Part shown: piece by piece, positions 34,379-46,132 of the stretch | Layout of the letters: every line of letters starts with the position of its first letter | How positions within the stretch are numbered: position 1 is the stretch's first letter | Assembly: GCF_029227915.1 (NCBI RefSeq) | Contig: NC_079885.1 | Coordinates: 11,977,001 to 12,041,000, forward strand | Length of the DNA stretch: 64,000 bases | Source: Hydractinia symbiolongicarpus | Taxonomy: Eukaryota > Cnidaria > Hydrozoa > Anthoathecata > Hydractiniidae | Direction of reading: 5' to 3' | Position numbers and translations under genes: made by a program | The notes under the pieces: generated by a model | What the model was told of the DNA's origin: nothing | Databases searched by the model: none | What the model saw: the letters and a program-made list of their open reading frames with translations, nothing else

Positions 34379-37300
34379 CAGAAGTACTCTTCCATTTCCC
34401 GGCTATACAGTATCGGGAAAAGCGTTTCAAACCAAGATTTGTTAGTTGTTGAGATTTCAGACAATCCAGGAGTCCATGAGGAATTGGAACCTGAATTTAA
34501 ATATGTTGGCAACATTCATGGTGATGAAACCATAGGACGACAAGTGCTGTTACATCTAGTTGAATATCTTTTAACTTCTTATGGCAAGAACAAGACGATC
34601 ACAAATCTTATTGATACAACTCGTATACATATCCTTTGTTCAATGAACCCAGATGGCTTTGACGCAGCATTGAAATATGGAGGGATAGGTCGGACTAATC
34701 TTAACAACATTGATCTGAATCGGAATTTTCGCGATCCCTTTAAACCGCGAATCATACCAGTTCAAAAAGAAACCAGAGCCGTTATGAATTGGTTGGAACA
34801 ATATCCATTTGTTTTGTCAGCAAATTTACATGGCGGAGCGGTTGTGGCAAATTATCCCTATGATAACGCGCCAATGTCCGATACACGAGACGGAAAACCT
34901 GTTAATTCTTTGTCACCCGATGATGACGTGTACAGGTAAATAGAATTTTATTATTGAAATTAAAATTATCTACCAATTAGCCTGGCTTTTGTTGGTATTT
35001 TTATTATTTAACCTTTTAATTCCTGGTCAACCAAAAAAGAAAAAAAACCTCTTCCCACAAGCAATTTCTATGAGATTTACTCGCCCACATTAAAAAAATT
35101 GCTGACGCAATTATTTCGCAAATAATGGCACCTTTCCAACTCTCACTTTGCACACAATGGGTGAATTGTTAATCCTCGATATATGTTTCTACATTCATGT
35201 CCACTAACAACATTTTTGAGTAACGCTTGTATAACGTAACAATTACCGAATGACCTCGCAACCAGATCTTGTTTCAAGGCCTGGTGACGTGGGGGATATA
35301 AAAAATATTCCTGCCGATTTCTCCTTCTCATACCGTAACTAATTTGGTTAGCAGTCAATGCAACTCGTCATCAGGGTTTCTTTTTTCTTTCTAACAATTT
35401 GGGACAGCGAGAAAAACGTCCAAAATTGTAAGAAAAAAAAGAGCCTTGGGGACGAGGTTAGCAGTCAATAGCAATACATACGTTTGTTCCAAAATGTTTT
35501 AAGCTTTTTAACAAGGAATTCTTTCTCATAAAGCTCAAATACATAGAAGGAAACTTAGAAAAGGGGTTTGGTCAGAATGGAATGTTTATTTGTCAGCTGT
35601 GCAAAGCCTCGTTCTCTGCCATATTGCAATGATTGATCATTTAATATTTGACAAAATGAAATCCCTTTTCTTAGTAAATTTGCATATATGCATTTACTAG
35701 ACACTATATTTTTAATGAATCCTGCAAACAAAAGTTTGACGCTATTTCGTAAATAATTCTTTATTTACCAAAAAAGTCACTTCATGGATGGACCACGTGC
35801 TCCTGCTTTCTGACCGTGTGGTGTATGTTTCCCAAAACCTTAAATTGAAATGGCAAGGTGCAGTAATTATTGAACTGTTCATACTTCCCAGGGACAGTAA
35901 GGTTTTTCTGCGTAGAAGATCAAATTTTAAAGTTTGACCACGTGTACCTGTTTCGTAAATTACATATCGTTTTCTTTAATTCTAGACATGTGTCACTGGT
36001 TTACGCTAATTCCCATAGCACAATGCATTCTGGGAGAGCGTGTATGAACGATTATTTTCCACAGGGAATAACAAACGGTGCTGAATGGTATATCATTATT
36101 GGGGGTATGCAAGATTACAACTATAGGTATACAAACTGCTTTGAAATTACTTTGGAATTAAGCTGTTTTAAGTTTCCTAATGAACATGCGCTACAATCGT
36201 ATTGGAATCAAAACAAAGATGCTCTCATTAACTACATGCAGCAAGTTCATATTGGAATCAAAGGTTGGTAGTCCCAGTCCTTTTCTTAAATTTTTATTTA
36301 CTTATTGATTTTCTATTTACTTATTTTCTCGTTTTATTGTCGAATAAAAAGTCCTGGAGTCCAGGTTTAAAAATTGGGCGAGCTACCTTTCAAATTTAAG
36401 TTCGTGTGAAAATTCGAAACGGCAGGGTTTTAAGTCAACGGCACTTCTTGAGAAAAAAAATTATTTTTGAGTATATATATGTAAAAACACTTTCCAGTCT
36501 ACCACGTCGCATAGGGTCAATGAAATTCGGCTTTATGATTTGTTTATTTGTACATCTTGTCTCTGTGGTAGCTTTGGTTTCTGTGGTTTAAACATATCTA
36601 GCTAGATCGTTACCACACTGCTTTGCACATGCCTGACAACGCTACTAAGATGTTAGAGAAGAACAAAAGCGATTTAGAGACAAATAATTAATTAACGTGA
36701 TTATTACACAATAGTCTCTCTAAATAGCGCACACCATTAGTCTAAAAAAATCTGTTTGATAATTAGAGGTGTCCGCCTTTTGGAAAGTTGATAATTTCAG
36801 GCTTATTTTTGATATATTGAGTATATGTTTTGTCTCTTTTCAGTTTTTTTATGAGTGGGAGAGGGGAGGGCTGTAAGATTGGTCCACACAAAAAGAGGAT
36901 AACAATAATGCTAGTCAATTATACACAAGTTTTTTTTTGAGTAAAAACATAACAAGAAATATTGAGATGATTTCCATCAAAATCAACATAAATAACAAAA
37001 ATATAATAATGTTTGTTTGTCCAGAAAAAGAGCTCAATTTTACTACTTTTTAGAATGTAAAATAGCATGCAAAAACAAAACACTGTTTTTTTTGTTCCTT
37101 ATTTCTTTGCAGAGAGGATACTGAATTTAACCAGAAGGTTAGCCGTGGGATAGAAAGCCAGGGTTAGCCTGTGATATATATTTTAGCCTTTGGTAACTAT
37201 TTCATGATATTCTAGCACAACGCAACGCTTTAAACTTTTCAACGTTCGTAAATGGAACCAAAACCTTAAGCCATACTAGTTTTTGCTGACGTCAATTTTT

Positions 37301-39835
37301 CTAATTATCCGGACCTTGGCGGGACGTTGCATTGATAGTAACAACATCGCAGAAACTATTAAGCATTTTTATCGTGGTTTACAACATTTTAGCACAGGCG
37401 ATTCTGTTTAGCAATTTCGAGAAATGGTGAACAAAAAGGTCATTTTCCTAAAAGTTATGAACAGGATCTAGTACTACATGGTTATTTTTTGTGAAAATAC
37501 AAAAATTATGACCAGATTGGTCATTATTCTTATTTCTTTACTGTTCCAATCCATAGACCTATTGTATTTAACCTGATATCCCAGCCTGATACTCTTTTAA
37601 AGGAAAATTGTTATAAAATAAGGACCATGTACTAGTTTCTCATGGATTAAAAAACGCACCACATGGATTAGAAAATGTACTACATGAGTAGAAAAAGTAC
37701 TAAATGGGTCAGAAAATGTACTATATAAGTCATTTTCACACTCTATAAGTTAATCGCTATCAGTCATATTATGCACGTTCTGGCGCGCTATTTTAAACTA
37801 GCTTTCAGGGGTGTTTCTTTTTTTTTGTTTATATGTTGGCTAACGCGAGTAGCTAAGGACTTCAAAGTAGCGTGCTTATAACCCACACACACATGCGATC
37901 AAAGACATGATGATGCTGTAACAGTCTTTAAGTTTCATTTTTATATAAGTAGGCTCACGTTTTATGACTTTATAAACAAGAATGTCAAGAATAAGGAATT
38001 CTTAAATAATCTCACGAAGAGTCACTTCATTGACCGCAACTTTACAAATACTTAAAAAAGCAAGCTAATACTTGCATTTTTGAGTGTTTGGATGTTTGTA
38101 AAGCTACTCAGCTCATTGTGATTTTATGACATGATATTGATAAGAAATAAATTGGAGCACGAAGACAATCGAAAAACTAACGTATCTACTTTAAATTACC
38201 GACAATAACGAATTTTAGGGGAATTATAGGGTAACATTATTGACATTTTTGAGTATTTTGAGCTCTCATGCCTATATTTCTCATGCCAACCATTTATATC
38301 TGGACGACGACATAAGTCCTGATATAAAGAAAAAGTAAGTAAAGTAAGTAAGTAAGTACGGGAAGTTTTAACGTCCTTTGGGATTCCTTTGGATAATGGT
38401 TGGCTCTTCCTCCCCTCCGACTGTAACTATGTTACACTACCGCCAGAGATATGTATAGCATTGCTCTAACATGCTTTGCTGCCACACAAGCCGGTTAGCG
38501 GTCAGTTGATGGCACCAAATGGGCTGACAACACTGCATTTAAAGTGCGCCAGAGTGGGGACTCGAACCTGAAACCTTATGATTACAAGTCGAATGCGCTA
38601 CCACTACACCATCTCCACTATTAGACTATAGGGTCTGGGAACTAGGTTCTGTTCCACTATTCTTTAGTTAGGAGTGTCGAAAGCAAAACAATATAACCGT
38701 CCCGTACGTATGAGAAATTTTTAATTACAAAATTTAATGAAAATTTACGTTGATATTATCTTTAATTCTGAATATTGACCGTTTAACGCTGTCAGACATA
38801 TTTGTAAAACAGCCAAAAATCTTTATCTACAAAAATTTGTCCGAGTAAGTTGTCAAGTTTAATGTTACCACTCCACGCTAAGCTAAGGTGGTAATCGAAC
38901 TTTATTGAACGACTCAAATAATTTTCTGGTAAATAATATTGCTACTTCCCGGAATTCGGAAAGTATTAGCAGCAAAGGAAAGTTCAAAGAAGGATGCCAT
39001 TTTATAATATTCTACAAAAAAGCTTGAATCTCTTACTTGTAATCTATTATTGCAAAGATTATATTTATTTAAACAAAAACAGTTTTTATAGATGCCCTGG
39101 CAATGTTTACTAAAGTTTATACATTTTTTATATATATGCATGCATTCTATGCAGGATAATGTGAAAGAAAATTTTTAAAAAACAAAACCCAAACGCCACT
39201 GAAATTAATTTTTTTGAATACATTTTTCTGCTTTTTAAAATAGTCTCACCAATATAGAATGATTTTTTTTTTTGGAATGAATTTCTTTAATTACAGTGAT
39301 GTTGTAAATATTTTCTACTAAATCAAATCCGTGTTTTTACATGGAGCTTCAGCTTCAAAAATTAAATATTTTATATTTTATATTTTCAATACTCACTACT
39401 AATCTTTTTTTACTGTTGCTGCTCTATGCCTACACTATCGGAAAAGCGCGAAGCAATTATCTTTGAAATAATTTTTAGTATACATATTCATTTCTCTATA
39501 TAGGTGTAATCAAAGATGAGGCAAACGATACAGGAATCCCAAATGCAGTGGTCGAAATAACCGGACGAGAGAAGAACATCAAGGCTTGGTCAACAGGAGA
39601 ATATTGGAGGTTGTTGTTACCTGGAATTTACAACATGAGAGTATCAGCACCAGGATACATTACAAAAAGTAAAATTGTAAAAGTGCATCGAGGACTGAAC
39701 GCTCAAATAATTAACTTCTCCTTGGAAAAAGGTTACAATGATCCAGCAGCTGTTGCTTCAAGAAGTTCAGCCACAAATACAACGTTACCTTCTTTCTTAT
39801 TGGTTCTCTTACTCGTGCTGAAATTTCATCTGTAG
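34259..39835 (+). CDS. M14 carboxypeptidase M-like protein CP-B, predicted active and GPI-anchored
   Basis: Exons are 34259-34935, 35986-36263 and 39504-39835, GT-AG and in frame, 428 residues. A 3' splice site (GTAGTTTCAG) 18 bases before the ATG implies a 5'-UTR intron, as in CP-A. It has a signal peptide, H87/E90/H191 zinc ligands, R122, the N154-R155 substrate pair (DLNRNF), a GGMQDYNY tyrosine segment and the catalytic E283 (TLELSC). All core residues of an active M14B carboxypeptidase are therefore present. A transthyretin-like domain follows, then a Ser/Ala/Thr-rich linker (SRSSATN) and a C-terminal hydrophobic run [16 protein letters not shown], the layout of a GPI-anchor signal as in mammalian carboxypeptidase M. 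The likely role is trimming C-terminal Lys/Arg from extracellular peptides at the cell surface. AATAAA at 40225-40230 could be its polyadenylation signal. Confidence 0.93.
35346..35470. mobile_element. hAT-like MITE in CP-B intron 1
   Basis: The ends AACTCGTCATCAGGGTTTC and GAGCCTTGGGGACGAGG are flanked by the direct repeat GGTTAGCAGTCAAT at both sides. Same family as 1250-1369. Confidence 0.6.
36713..36785. mobile_element. Fragment of TIR element related to 14560-15200
   Basis: Inverted match to 15130-15185, with shared words CACCATTAGTCTAAAAAAA (as complement), ATCTGTT and GGTGTCCGC. Lies in CP-B intron 2. Confidence 0.5.
37651..37735. repeat. ~24-bp tandem repeat in CP-B intron 2
   Basis: Four diverged units of the form CATGGATTAGAAAATGTACTA. 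Confidence 0.7.
38336..38625 (-). mobile_element. tRNA-derived SINE in CP-B intron 2
   Basis: On the minus strand the head has an A box (GGTGTAGTGGTAGCGC), a loop CTTGTAA with a TGT (Thr-type) anticodon, and a B box (GGTTCGAGTCCC) at tRNA spacing. Anticodon-stem and acceptor pairing are imperfect, so it is not a working tRNA. A body of about 200 bp follows, ending in a (CTTA)n-type tail at 38336-38358. RNA polymerase III transcription is implied by the A and B boxes. Confidence 0.75.
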
Positions 39836-40376
39836 GTTACGAACGTATGAATTGAAAACAGAATGTTTATAAATATAAATATATATACGATGTGTGACGT
39901 AAAACAAAAATTTCTTTCGCATTGGAGTTTAAGTCTCTTAAAAGGGACTAATTTTATAGACCTTGTTCCCTGTAGCTAATGTCTTTTTCGACTAGCAAAA
40001 GCCCACGATTAGCAGTGTCAATAGCAATACCAGATTCTGGTAAAGGGTAAAAATTCTCTGATCTATGTTTTTAAGGAGCTGGACGATAAAAAGAACAGGA
40101 AGCTAGATTTATATGTTGTGTTATAGGTATCACGTGGTTTATTTGCCAATATTTTATACGAAATGTTTTGTGCCTTTTTTATCCTTGAAAGTAGAAATAT
40201 AATGTAGCAAAAAGTTATGTATCTAATAAAGCGGAGTCAATCTTTGTACCTTTTTGTTGACATGTTGGCACCAGTATTAGCCTAGACGTCCGGACCTCAT
40301 ATCGTGTTATCATTCGCGGATTTGATTTACAATGATTTAGAACTTCATGTAATTTTGCCTTGCACACATATAAAAA
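39836..40376. other. CP-B 3' flank
   Basis: Likely 3' UTR to about 40250, with the AATAAA at 40225. Nothing else recognised. Confidence 0.5.
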
Positions 40377-40378
40377 TA

Positions 40379-40553
40379 CAGTGGAATCTCTCTATCTCGA
40401 ACTCGCAAGGGACAAAAAAATTTGTTCTAAATACAGAAAGTTTGAGATAAAGAAAAAGAAATGCCTTATGCGGAGCACAAAGGGACCGAGACTTTAGTTC
40501 GACATAGAGAGAATTTCGAGATAGAGAGTAGTCGAGATAGAGAGATTCCACTG
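40379..40553. mobile_element. 175-bp TIR MITE (pogo/Tc1-like)
   Basis: The ends are CAGTGGAATCTCTCTATCTC and the near-perfect inverted GAGATAGAGAGATTCCACTG, with TA duplications at 40377-40378 and 40554-40555. The interior has further inverted GAGATA words. Non-coding. Confidence 0.85.
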
Positions 40554-41029
40554 TATGAGAATTTAAAAAGTACGTACATGTGTGAGCGTAATATACTTTA
40601 TTTCAAAAAACACAACTAACACACATTCAGAACACATACTAAATATCATGTCTTAAGACCAAACAACATATTGACATTTAGAGTTTCAAAGGTAAAACAA
40701 TTGCAAAAATGGATATAAATCAAATTTGTTATTATAACTTGCAAACCATAATTTTAACAGGCTGCCATTCCGTCCTACCTGATTAAGCTCCATGGCACTT
40801 CTTATGCTTTTAAATATTATATCCTTTAAAAGCAATCACAAAATATCCTAAATATTTGTTGTTTGGCAACCTTAACAAATGTCATAAGAATATGAAATTC
40901 ACACACAAAGTTAATCTCAGGAACGTTCTTGATACAAAGCTCATCAGCAAAAGTGGTTCCTACATAATAAAATGTTTACAGAAAATCAACTAAGCTACCT
41001 GTCCATTGGTCTGCACAAATACCTAGGAC

Positions 41030-41345
41030 AACGAAGATAAGGAAAACGTAATGTCATAAATGGAGGACTTAAGCGTGCTGTTCGCATCTCATCACATTTC
41101 AACAAAGAGAAAACGTTTATCAAACAGAAGTTCGATGATGCTAGCTATGTTAATGATACTAATGATATAATCATCGGGCAGACATTTAAAAGCAAACAAC
41201 AAACAGCCGTCAGATGGATAGTGTTATTACCTTCACCATCTAATTTCAATCAAAGACAAAATCTTGAAGCTTTTATGTTAGCAATTAAGCAGCCTAACTT
41301 GAACAATAAAACTGACTCGAACCTCTATTTCGTTATGTGTTCAAA
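41030..41345 (+). pseudogene. Unidentified coding remnant
   Basis: A readable stretch with NGGLKRAVRISSHFNKEK and later LLPSPSNFNQRQNLEAFML looks like the end of a decayed mobile-element protein. There is no start, no complete frame and no named domain. Confidence 0.3.
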
Positions 41346-41669
41346 AATTTTAACATCGTGTATTTTCTATTTGGCAACTTACAGATATTGACATCTTTTA
41401 ATATACTGATGATCGTAAAACCCGAAAAGCTTTTGTAAAAGAAATAAAATATTTTTTTGGTATTTTATATTTTTTCTTAAATTGATGGCAGATTAATCAA
41501 AGACACAGTTGGATAAGTTTTGCATATTATGATCAAAATTTTGTATGTTCCCCGAAGTGATAAGCCAGAAATGTTGGAAGAAGCAAAGACCGTGTTTACT
41601 CAAAACAACATTAATGTCATTGACAAAATATTGAAAAAATAATTTGCAAATGTTTATGCTGAATCCTTG

Positions 41670-41745
41670 CAACCTCAATTCCAGGGCCTTTAGCGTTGCT
41701 TGATCCTCATATCAAAAAACGCTACATGCCCTGGAATAGAGGTTG
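41670..41745. mobile_element. 76-bp fold-back MITE
   Basis: CAACCTCAATTCCAGGGC at the left and GCCCTGGAATAGAGGTTG at the right form near-perfect inverted ends around a short loop. Ends resemble the CCTCGTCCCCAGGG family but differ in the core. Confidence 0.65.
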
Positions 41746-42885
41746 GAATCTTTAGAAATCCTTGGAAAATTACATCAAATCGACGAGTGTTTAAAGCGTA
41801 GAAAAATGAAATGCTGAAGTCAAAATTGCTGTGTAAAAAAAAGCTCAAACGAACCAAAACTAGATAAAAATTAAACGACTGAGGAATGTGCATGCATGCG
41901 ACTGATGAAACTCTGGATAAAAAAGGTGTGGTACGCTCATACAAATCAATTCTAAGCTTGGACCTCCAATTTCTAAGTAGTTATTTGAATGAGATATGGC
42001 TAACATTGAAAATTCTACCCAGAACTTGTCAATGTGGTTCTCTATTAAGGCATCGTTTTATTACGCCACAATCATCTTCGAAACACTAACCTTTTTTTGC
42101 AAGTAATAACAGAAGAAATCCAAGTATCGCAAAGTAACTTGAGCGAAGTAAAACTTCGTGTCCTCCACAAAATTTTTTCTCTAGGAATCATATCAAGTCA
42201 TATCTGGGGAATGAGAGCGAAAAAAAACGACTGTCCATATAGGCCGTGGGGTGAAAGACGTGAACGTTTCGGTTCGTACCCCAATTTTGGGGGCAAATGT
42301 TTGACAACTGTTTTTGATACTTTGGAGGGTGCTGATCACCATTTTTAAATGTAACCACAAAATATATGACTTTTTAAGTCAATCGTCGTTCACAGCGAAT
42401 GCCGCTATATATTTTTCACTCGAGATTATGCAATAACGAAATCAATAATTTACCGAATACTTTTCATCACACAGTATAGCACTAAAACTGTACTAATTCT
42501 TGTTCTGTCGAATAATCTCACGCAAATCAAGGAAATCATAATGGCGACATACTGTAAACAAATAATTAAGTTGAACTGATATAAAGTTATAAAATTTGGA
42601 AGTTTTCATGGCATCTCCGCCTTCTCATTAATGCATAATTGATTTCCAGACTGTTGGATCAACAGTTCTGGTAAATTTCACTGCAAATGCTTTTAAACAA
42701 GTTGTGGGGTATAGCCACGAATGATTGCACTATGACTGTGAACCGTAAAGAGAAATTAGTGAGAAAGTTTTGATGGTATTTTTATCAACCAGAAAGGTCC
42801 GCCATTTCCAGGAAATGTGAAGAATTCGCTGGGAAGTTGAAGCTAAATTGGTAAGGTTTTATAAATGAAGTAAATTAAAACAAAA
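41746..42885. other. Intergenic DNA, nothing recognised
   Basis: Short open frames on both strands without domains or splice support. Possibly upstream debris of the element that follows. Confidence 0.4.
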
Positions 42886-43702
42886 TTTCATAAGATTTGT
42901 CATTTCATTATTCTTCCCATTGTTACAGTAACAGAAAAAATCTCGATTCTATTTCCAAAAAGCCGCATGAACAAAATATCTCAAATATCATGAGCACCAT
43001 CGATGCAATGGTGAACCCATTCCAGTATTTTGATTCAAATTTAGTCAACATTTCAACTGGTCGTGTGGTTGATGCTGATAAAAAAAAATGACATTATCCA
43101 GGCACAAGGATTGGGGATGAATCTTTTACAAAGTTTGGGGAGGAAAACACCTGACCTCTTCACAACTATCAAGAAGTTGAATTTGAAAGCATTCGTAGTC
43201 AGAAAACCAAAAAAAGATTTATATGCTTGCGATTTATATGCTCGCGTACTACCGTTATCAGAAAATAGTAACATCATCCTCCCAGAAGGAAGTCTCCGTA
43301 AAACCGTAAAATCGAAGTTACTGCAAATTCTTTAAGCATCAGATGAGGTGTCACGTTAAAAAATCAATGTCAAAGTAATTGTTGTTGATGCCATGGCAAT
43401 GACTCAAATGCTGAAAGCTCCATCTCAAACGATTGGCAAATTGGCCTATCAAATTTTCAAAGCCATTATGCAAGTCGCTGATCTGATTAGAATAGATTTC
43501 GTTGAGGACAGGTATTTTGATATAAGTATCAAATCAGTTGAAAGAGAAAAAAGATCTTCAAGCGGGGGCCAAGCTATCACTATCCTTCAACCTAAGCAAA
43601 AGTGCCCACAAAATGGAAGAAATATCTCAGTATTGGATCGAATAAAGACAAGAAGCCCTGCGGCTTAAAGATTTCCGCCATTAGCAATAATCTGAAAAAA
43701 GA

Positions 43703-43736
43703 TATAAAATCGTGACATGTATGTCACGATTTTATA
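43703..43736. repeat. Near-perfect 16-bp-stem hairpin
   Basis: Two perfectly complementary 16-base arms (core TCGTGACAT/ATGTCACGA) are separated by only two bases. Such a tight inverted repeat would extrude or fold in RNA. It lies just after the 5' fragment of the split transposon gene. Confidence 0.85.
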
Positions 43737-44119
43737 GCTATAATACATTATCTTTCACCAAAAATATCCAGCCTCAACAATTCCTCTTTAAATAAAAATT
43801 CATTGATAATTAATTAGTTCTGCTGAATATAGCGTTAGTCTACGTGCTTACAAAATTGTAGTACAGAAGGAAATGACATAATTATATAACATCAAAGATG
43901 GCGCATTATAAGACGATCTTCATTATGCTACACTGGACGAGTTTTCGATTATAAACTTAAAAATAAAGTAATGTTCACTGGATAATAAAACAATTTGTTG
44001 CACTGTTAGGATTCTTATTGGCTTAAAACTCAATTTAGCCTCGTTCTCAGAAAAAATCTGTCAAAAAGAGGATTTAAGCTTTAGCCTGGATAAGTTTTAG
44101 GCGTCCAGGCTCTGGGCTG

Positions 44120-44157
44120 TCTCTATCTCTCTATCTCTCTATCTCTCTCCCTATCTT
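44120..44157. repeat. (CTCTAT)n microsatellite
   Basis: CTCTATCTCTCTATCTCTCT-type simple repeat. Confidence 0.85.
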
Positions 44158-44361
44158 CCCAGGCGATATTAAAGATTCCGCCTTCGCCGGCGGAAATCAA
44201 AAACTTGTTATCTTTTTTGGCTTTGTCGTAAATGGAATACAGTCCGATGAATTGAAGACCAGTTTTTTACGTACTAATAAAAACAAATGCTACAAATTTT
44301 CTTCAGATGGTAAACTAGTTTCAATAATAGCCCCTGACCTGCCCCTGTGACAACGATGAAG

Positions 44362-46132
44362 CAGATACCAACTTGTGGCAATTACTCATGAAATTTATAA
44401 AGCTTTTGATGGAAAGACCTCTCTTGAAACTAGAGGCGTATTTCTTGATATGTCTAAAGCGTTTGACAAAGTTTGGCATGATGGTCTTCTTTTCAAGCTA
44501 AAAAGTTATGGTGTTCAGGGAGAACTTTTTAGTGTTCTTGAAAACTATCTAAAAAATCGTCAACAACGGGTTTTTCTCAACGGGCAACATTCGACGTGGA
44601 AGAATGTACTTGCCGGCGTTCCTCAGGGGTCCGTTTTGGGTCCATTGTTATTTCTTATTTATATTAATGATCTGCCTAATAACTTAGTCTCTTCAACCAA
44701 GTTATTTGCTGATGACACGTCCTTGTTTTCTATTGTAACTTCTATTGAAAAGTCTTCTAATGATTTAAACGGGGACCTCGATGCCATTAATATGTGGGCT
44801 CATCAGTGGAAAATGTAATTTAACCCAGACCTCAAAAAACAGGCTTCAGAAGTTGTTTTCTCTAAAAAAAGAACTCCCCAAATCCAACCCCCGCTTCTTT
44901 TTAACAATGCCCCTGTTTTATTTGTACCTTATCAAAAGCACCTTGGTCTAACACTTGATGGGAAATTAGCCTTTGATCATCATTTAAATGAAAAGATTAC
45001 CAAAGCTAACAGAGGTATTGGTCTTATCAAACAACTTTACGGCAGCCTACCCAGAAGCGCTCTTGTTGCCATGTACAGGTCATTTGTGCGCCCTCATCTC
45101 GATTATGCGGATGTAATTTATGACCAGCCGCATAATGATACCTTCTGTAGTAGGATCGAATCTGTTCAATATAATGCTGCTCTACCAATAACAGGTGCTA
45201 TAAGGGGGACATCAAGGGAGAAAATTTACCAAGAACAAGGTCTAGAAAGTCTCCGTGATAGGCGATGGTATCGTAGGCTATGCTTATTTTATAAAATTGC
45301 AATTGGAGATGCTCCTCAGTATCTCATTGATATTTTGGCTGGTTATGTGTGTTCGCGTAGTGTTTTTCGTAGAAATTTATTTAATCGCATACCATCACGG
45401 AGTAACTACTTTGCAAATTCTTTTTTCCCGTACTCGATAAATGAATGGAATAAACTCGATGTAGCAATCAGGGAATTAGATTCTTTACTCTTGTTTAAAA
45501 AATCCATTCTCAAGTTTATTCGCCCTAAACCTTCTCCTATTTATAATATAATGCCCTCTCTTTGTTTAAAATTGTTAACATGTTTAAGAGTTAGTATGAG
45601 TCACCTAAAGGACCATAAGCATTGGCATAACTTCGCTGATACGCTTGTTCCTTTATGTAATTGTGGACTTTTAGAATCAGAAACCACGTCTCACTTCCTC
45701 TTGCGCTGTAGTTTTTATGGTAACCAAAGAAAACTCCTTCTTGATAATATTATAGAAATAATTGGTGATATTTCGAATTTTTCTAATGAAAACCTAGTGC
45801 GAGTACTTCTTCATGGCCAAGAAAACACTAATATGGTCGAAAACGTATCTATACTGAATAACACAATTGTGTTTTTTAAATCGTCAGGAAGATTTGAGGG
45901 ACCTCTTTTTTGAGTTAACAGTCCTTTTCAAACCCTTCTCTTAAAACTTTTTTCTTGCCCATTTCTTAAAGCCTTAAAATATATTGTATATTACTTATAT
46001 TTTATTTTTCTTTATTTTGGTAGTTAGGTTTGTCTATAACACCTATTTAAATGTCGTACTTTTAGTATTTTTTCATTTTTTTCTGGATCTGTCTTGTAAT
46101 TTTTTTCTAAATCATTATAAAAAAAAAAAAAA
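44362..46132 (+). pseudogene. 5'-truncated CR1/jockey-like LINE retrotransposon
   Basis: A reverse transcriptase of the non-LTR type is readable: KAFDKVWHDGLL, GVPQGSVLGPLLFLIYINDLP and the catalytic box FADDTS. One in-frame stop (TAA at 44816-44818, where related elements have a sense codon) splits it. The frame then resumes with HLGLTLDGKL and continues to 45913. The C-terminus has the cysteine/histidine motif C-x-C...ETTSHFLLRC common in jockey/I-group LINEs. The endonuclease domain and 5' part are missing, as is typical for aborted reverse transcription. A 14-A run at about 46118-46132 marks the 3' end. It is inserted within the older transposon gene that flanks it on both sides. Confidence 0.88.

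Noticed and set aside
38540-38625. Functional tRNA-Thr gene
   Set aside because: Acceptor and anticodon stems do not pair properly, and a SINE body and simple-repeat tail follow.
34259-39835. CP-B as a processed retrocopy of CP-A
   Set aside because: Both genes keep the same two intron positions and phases, so they arose by DNA duplication.
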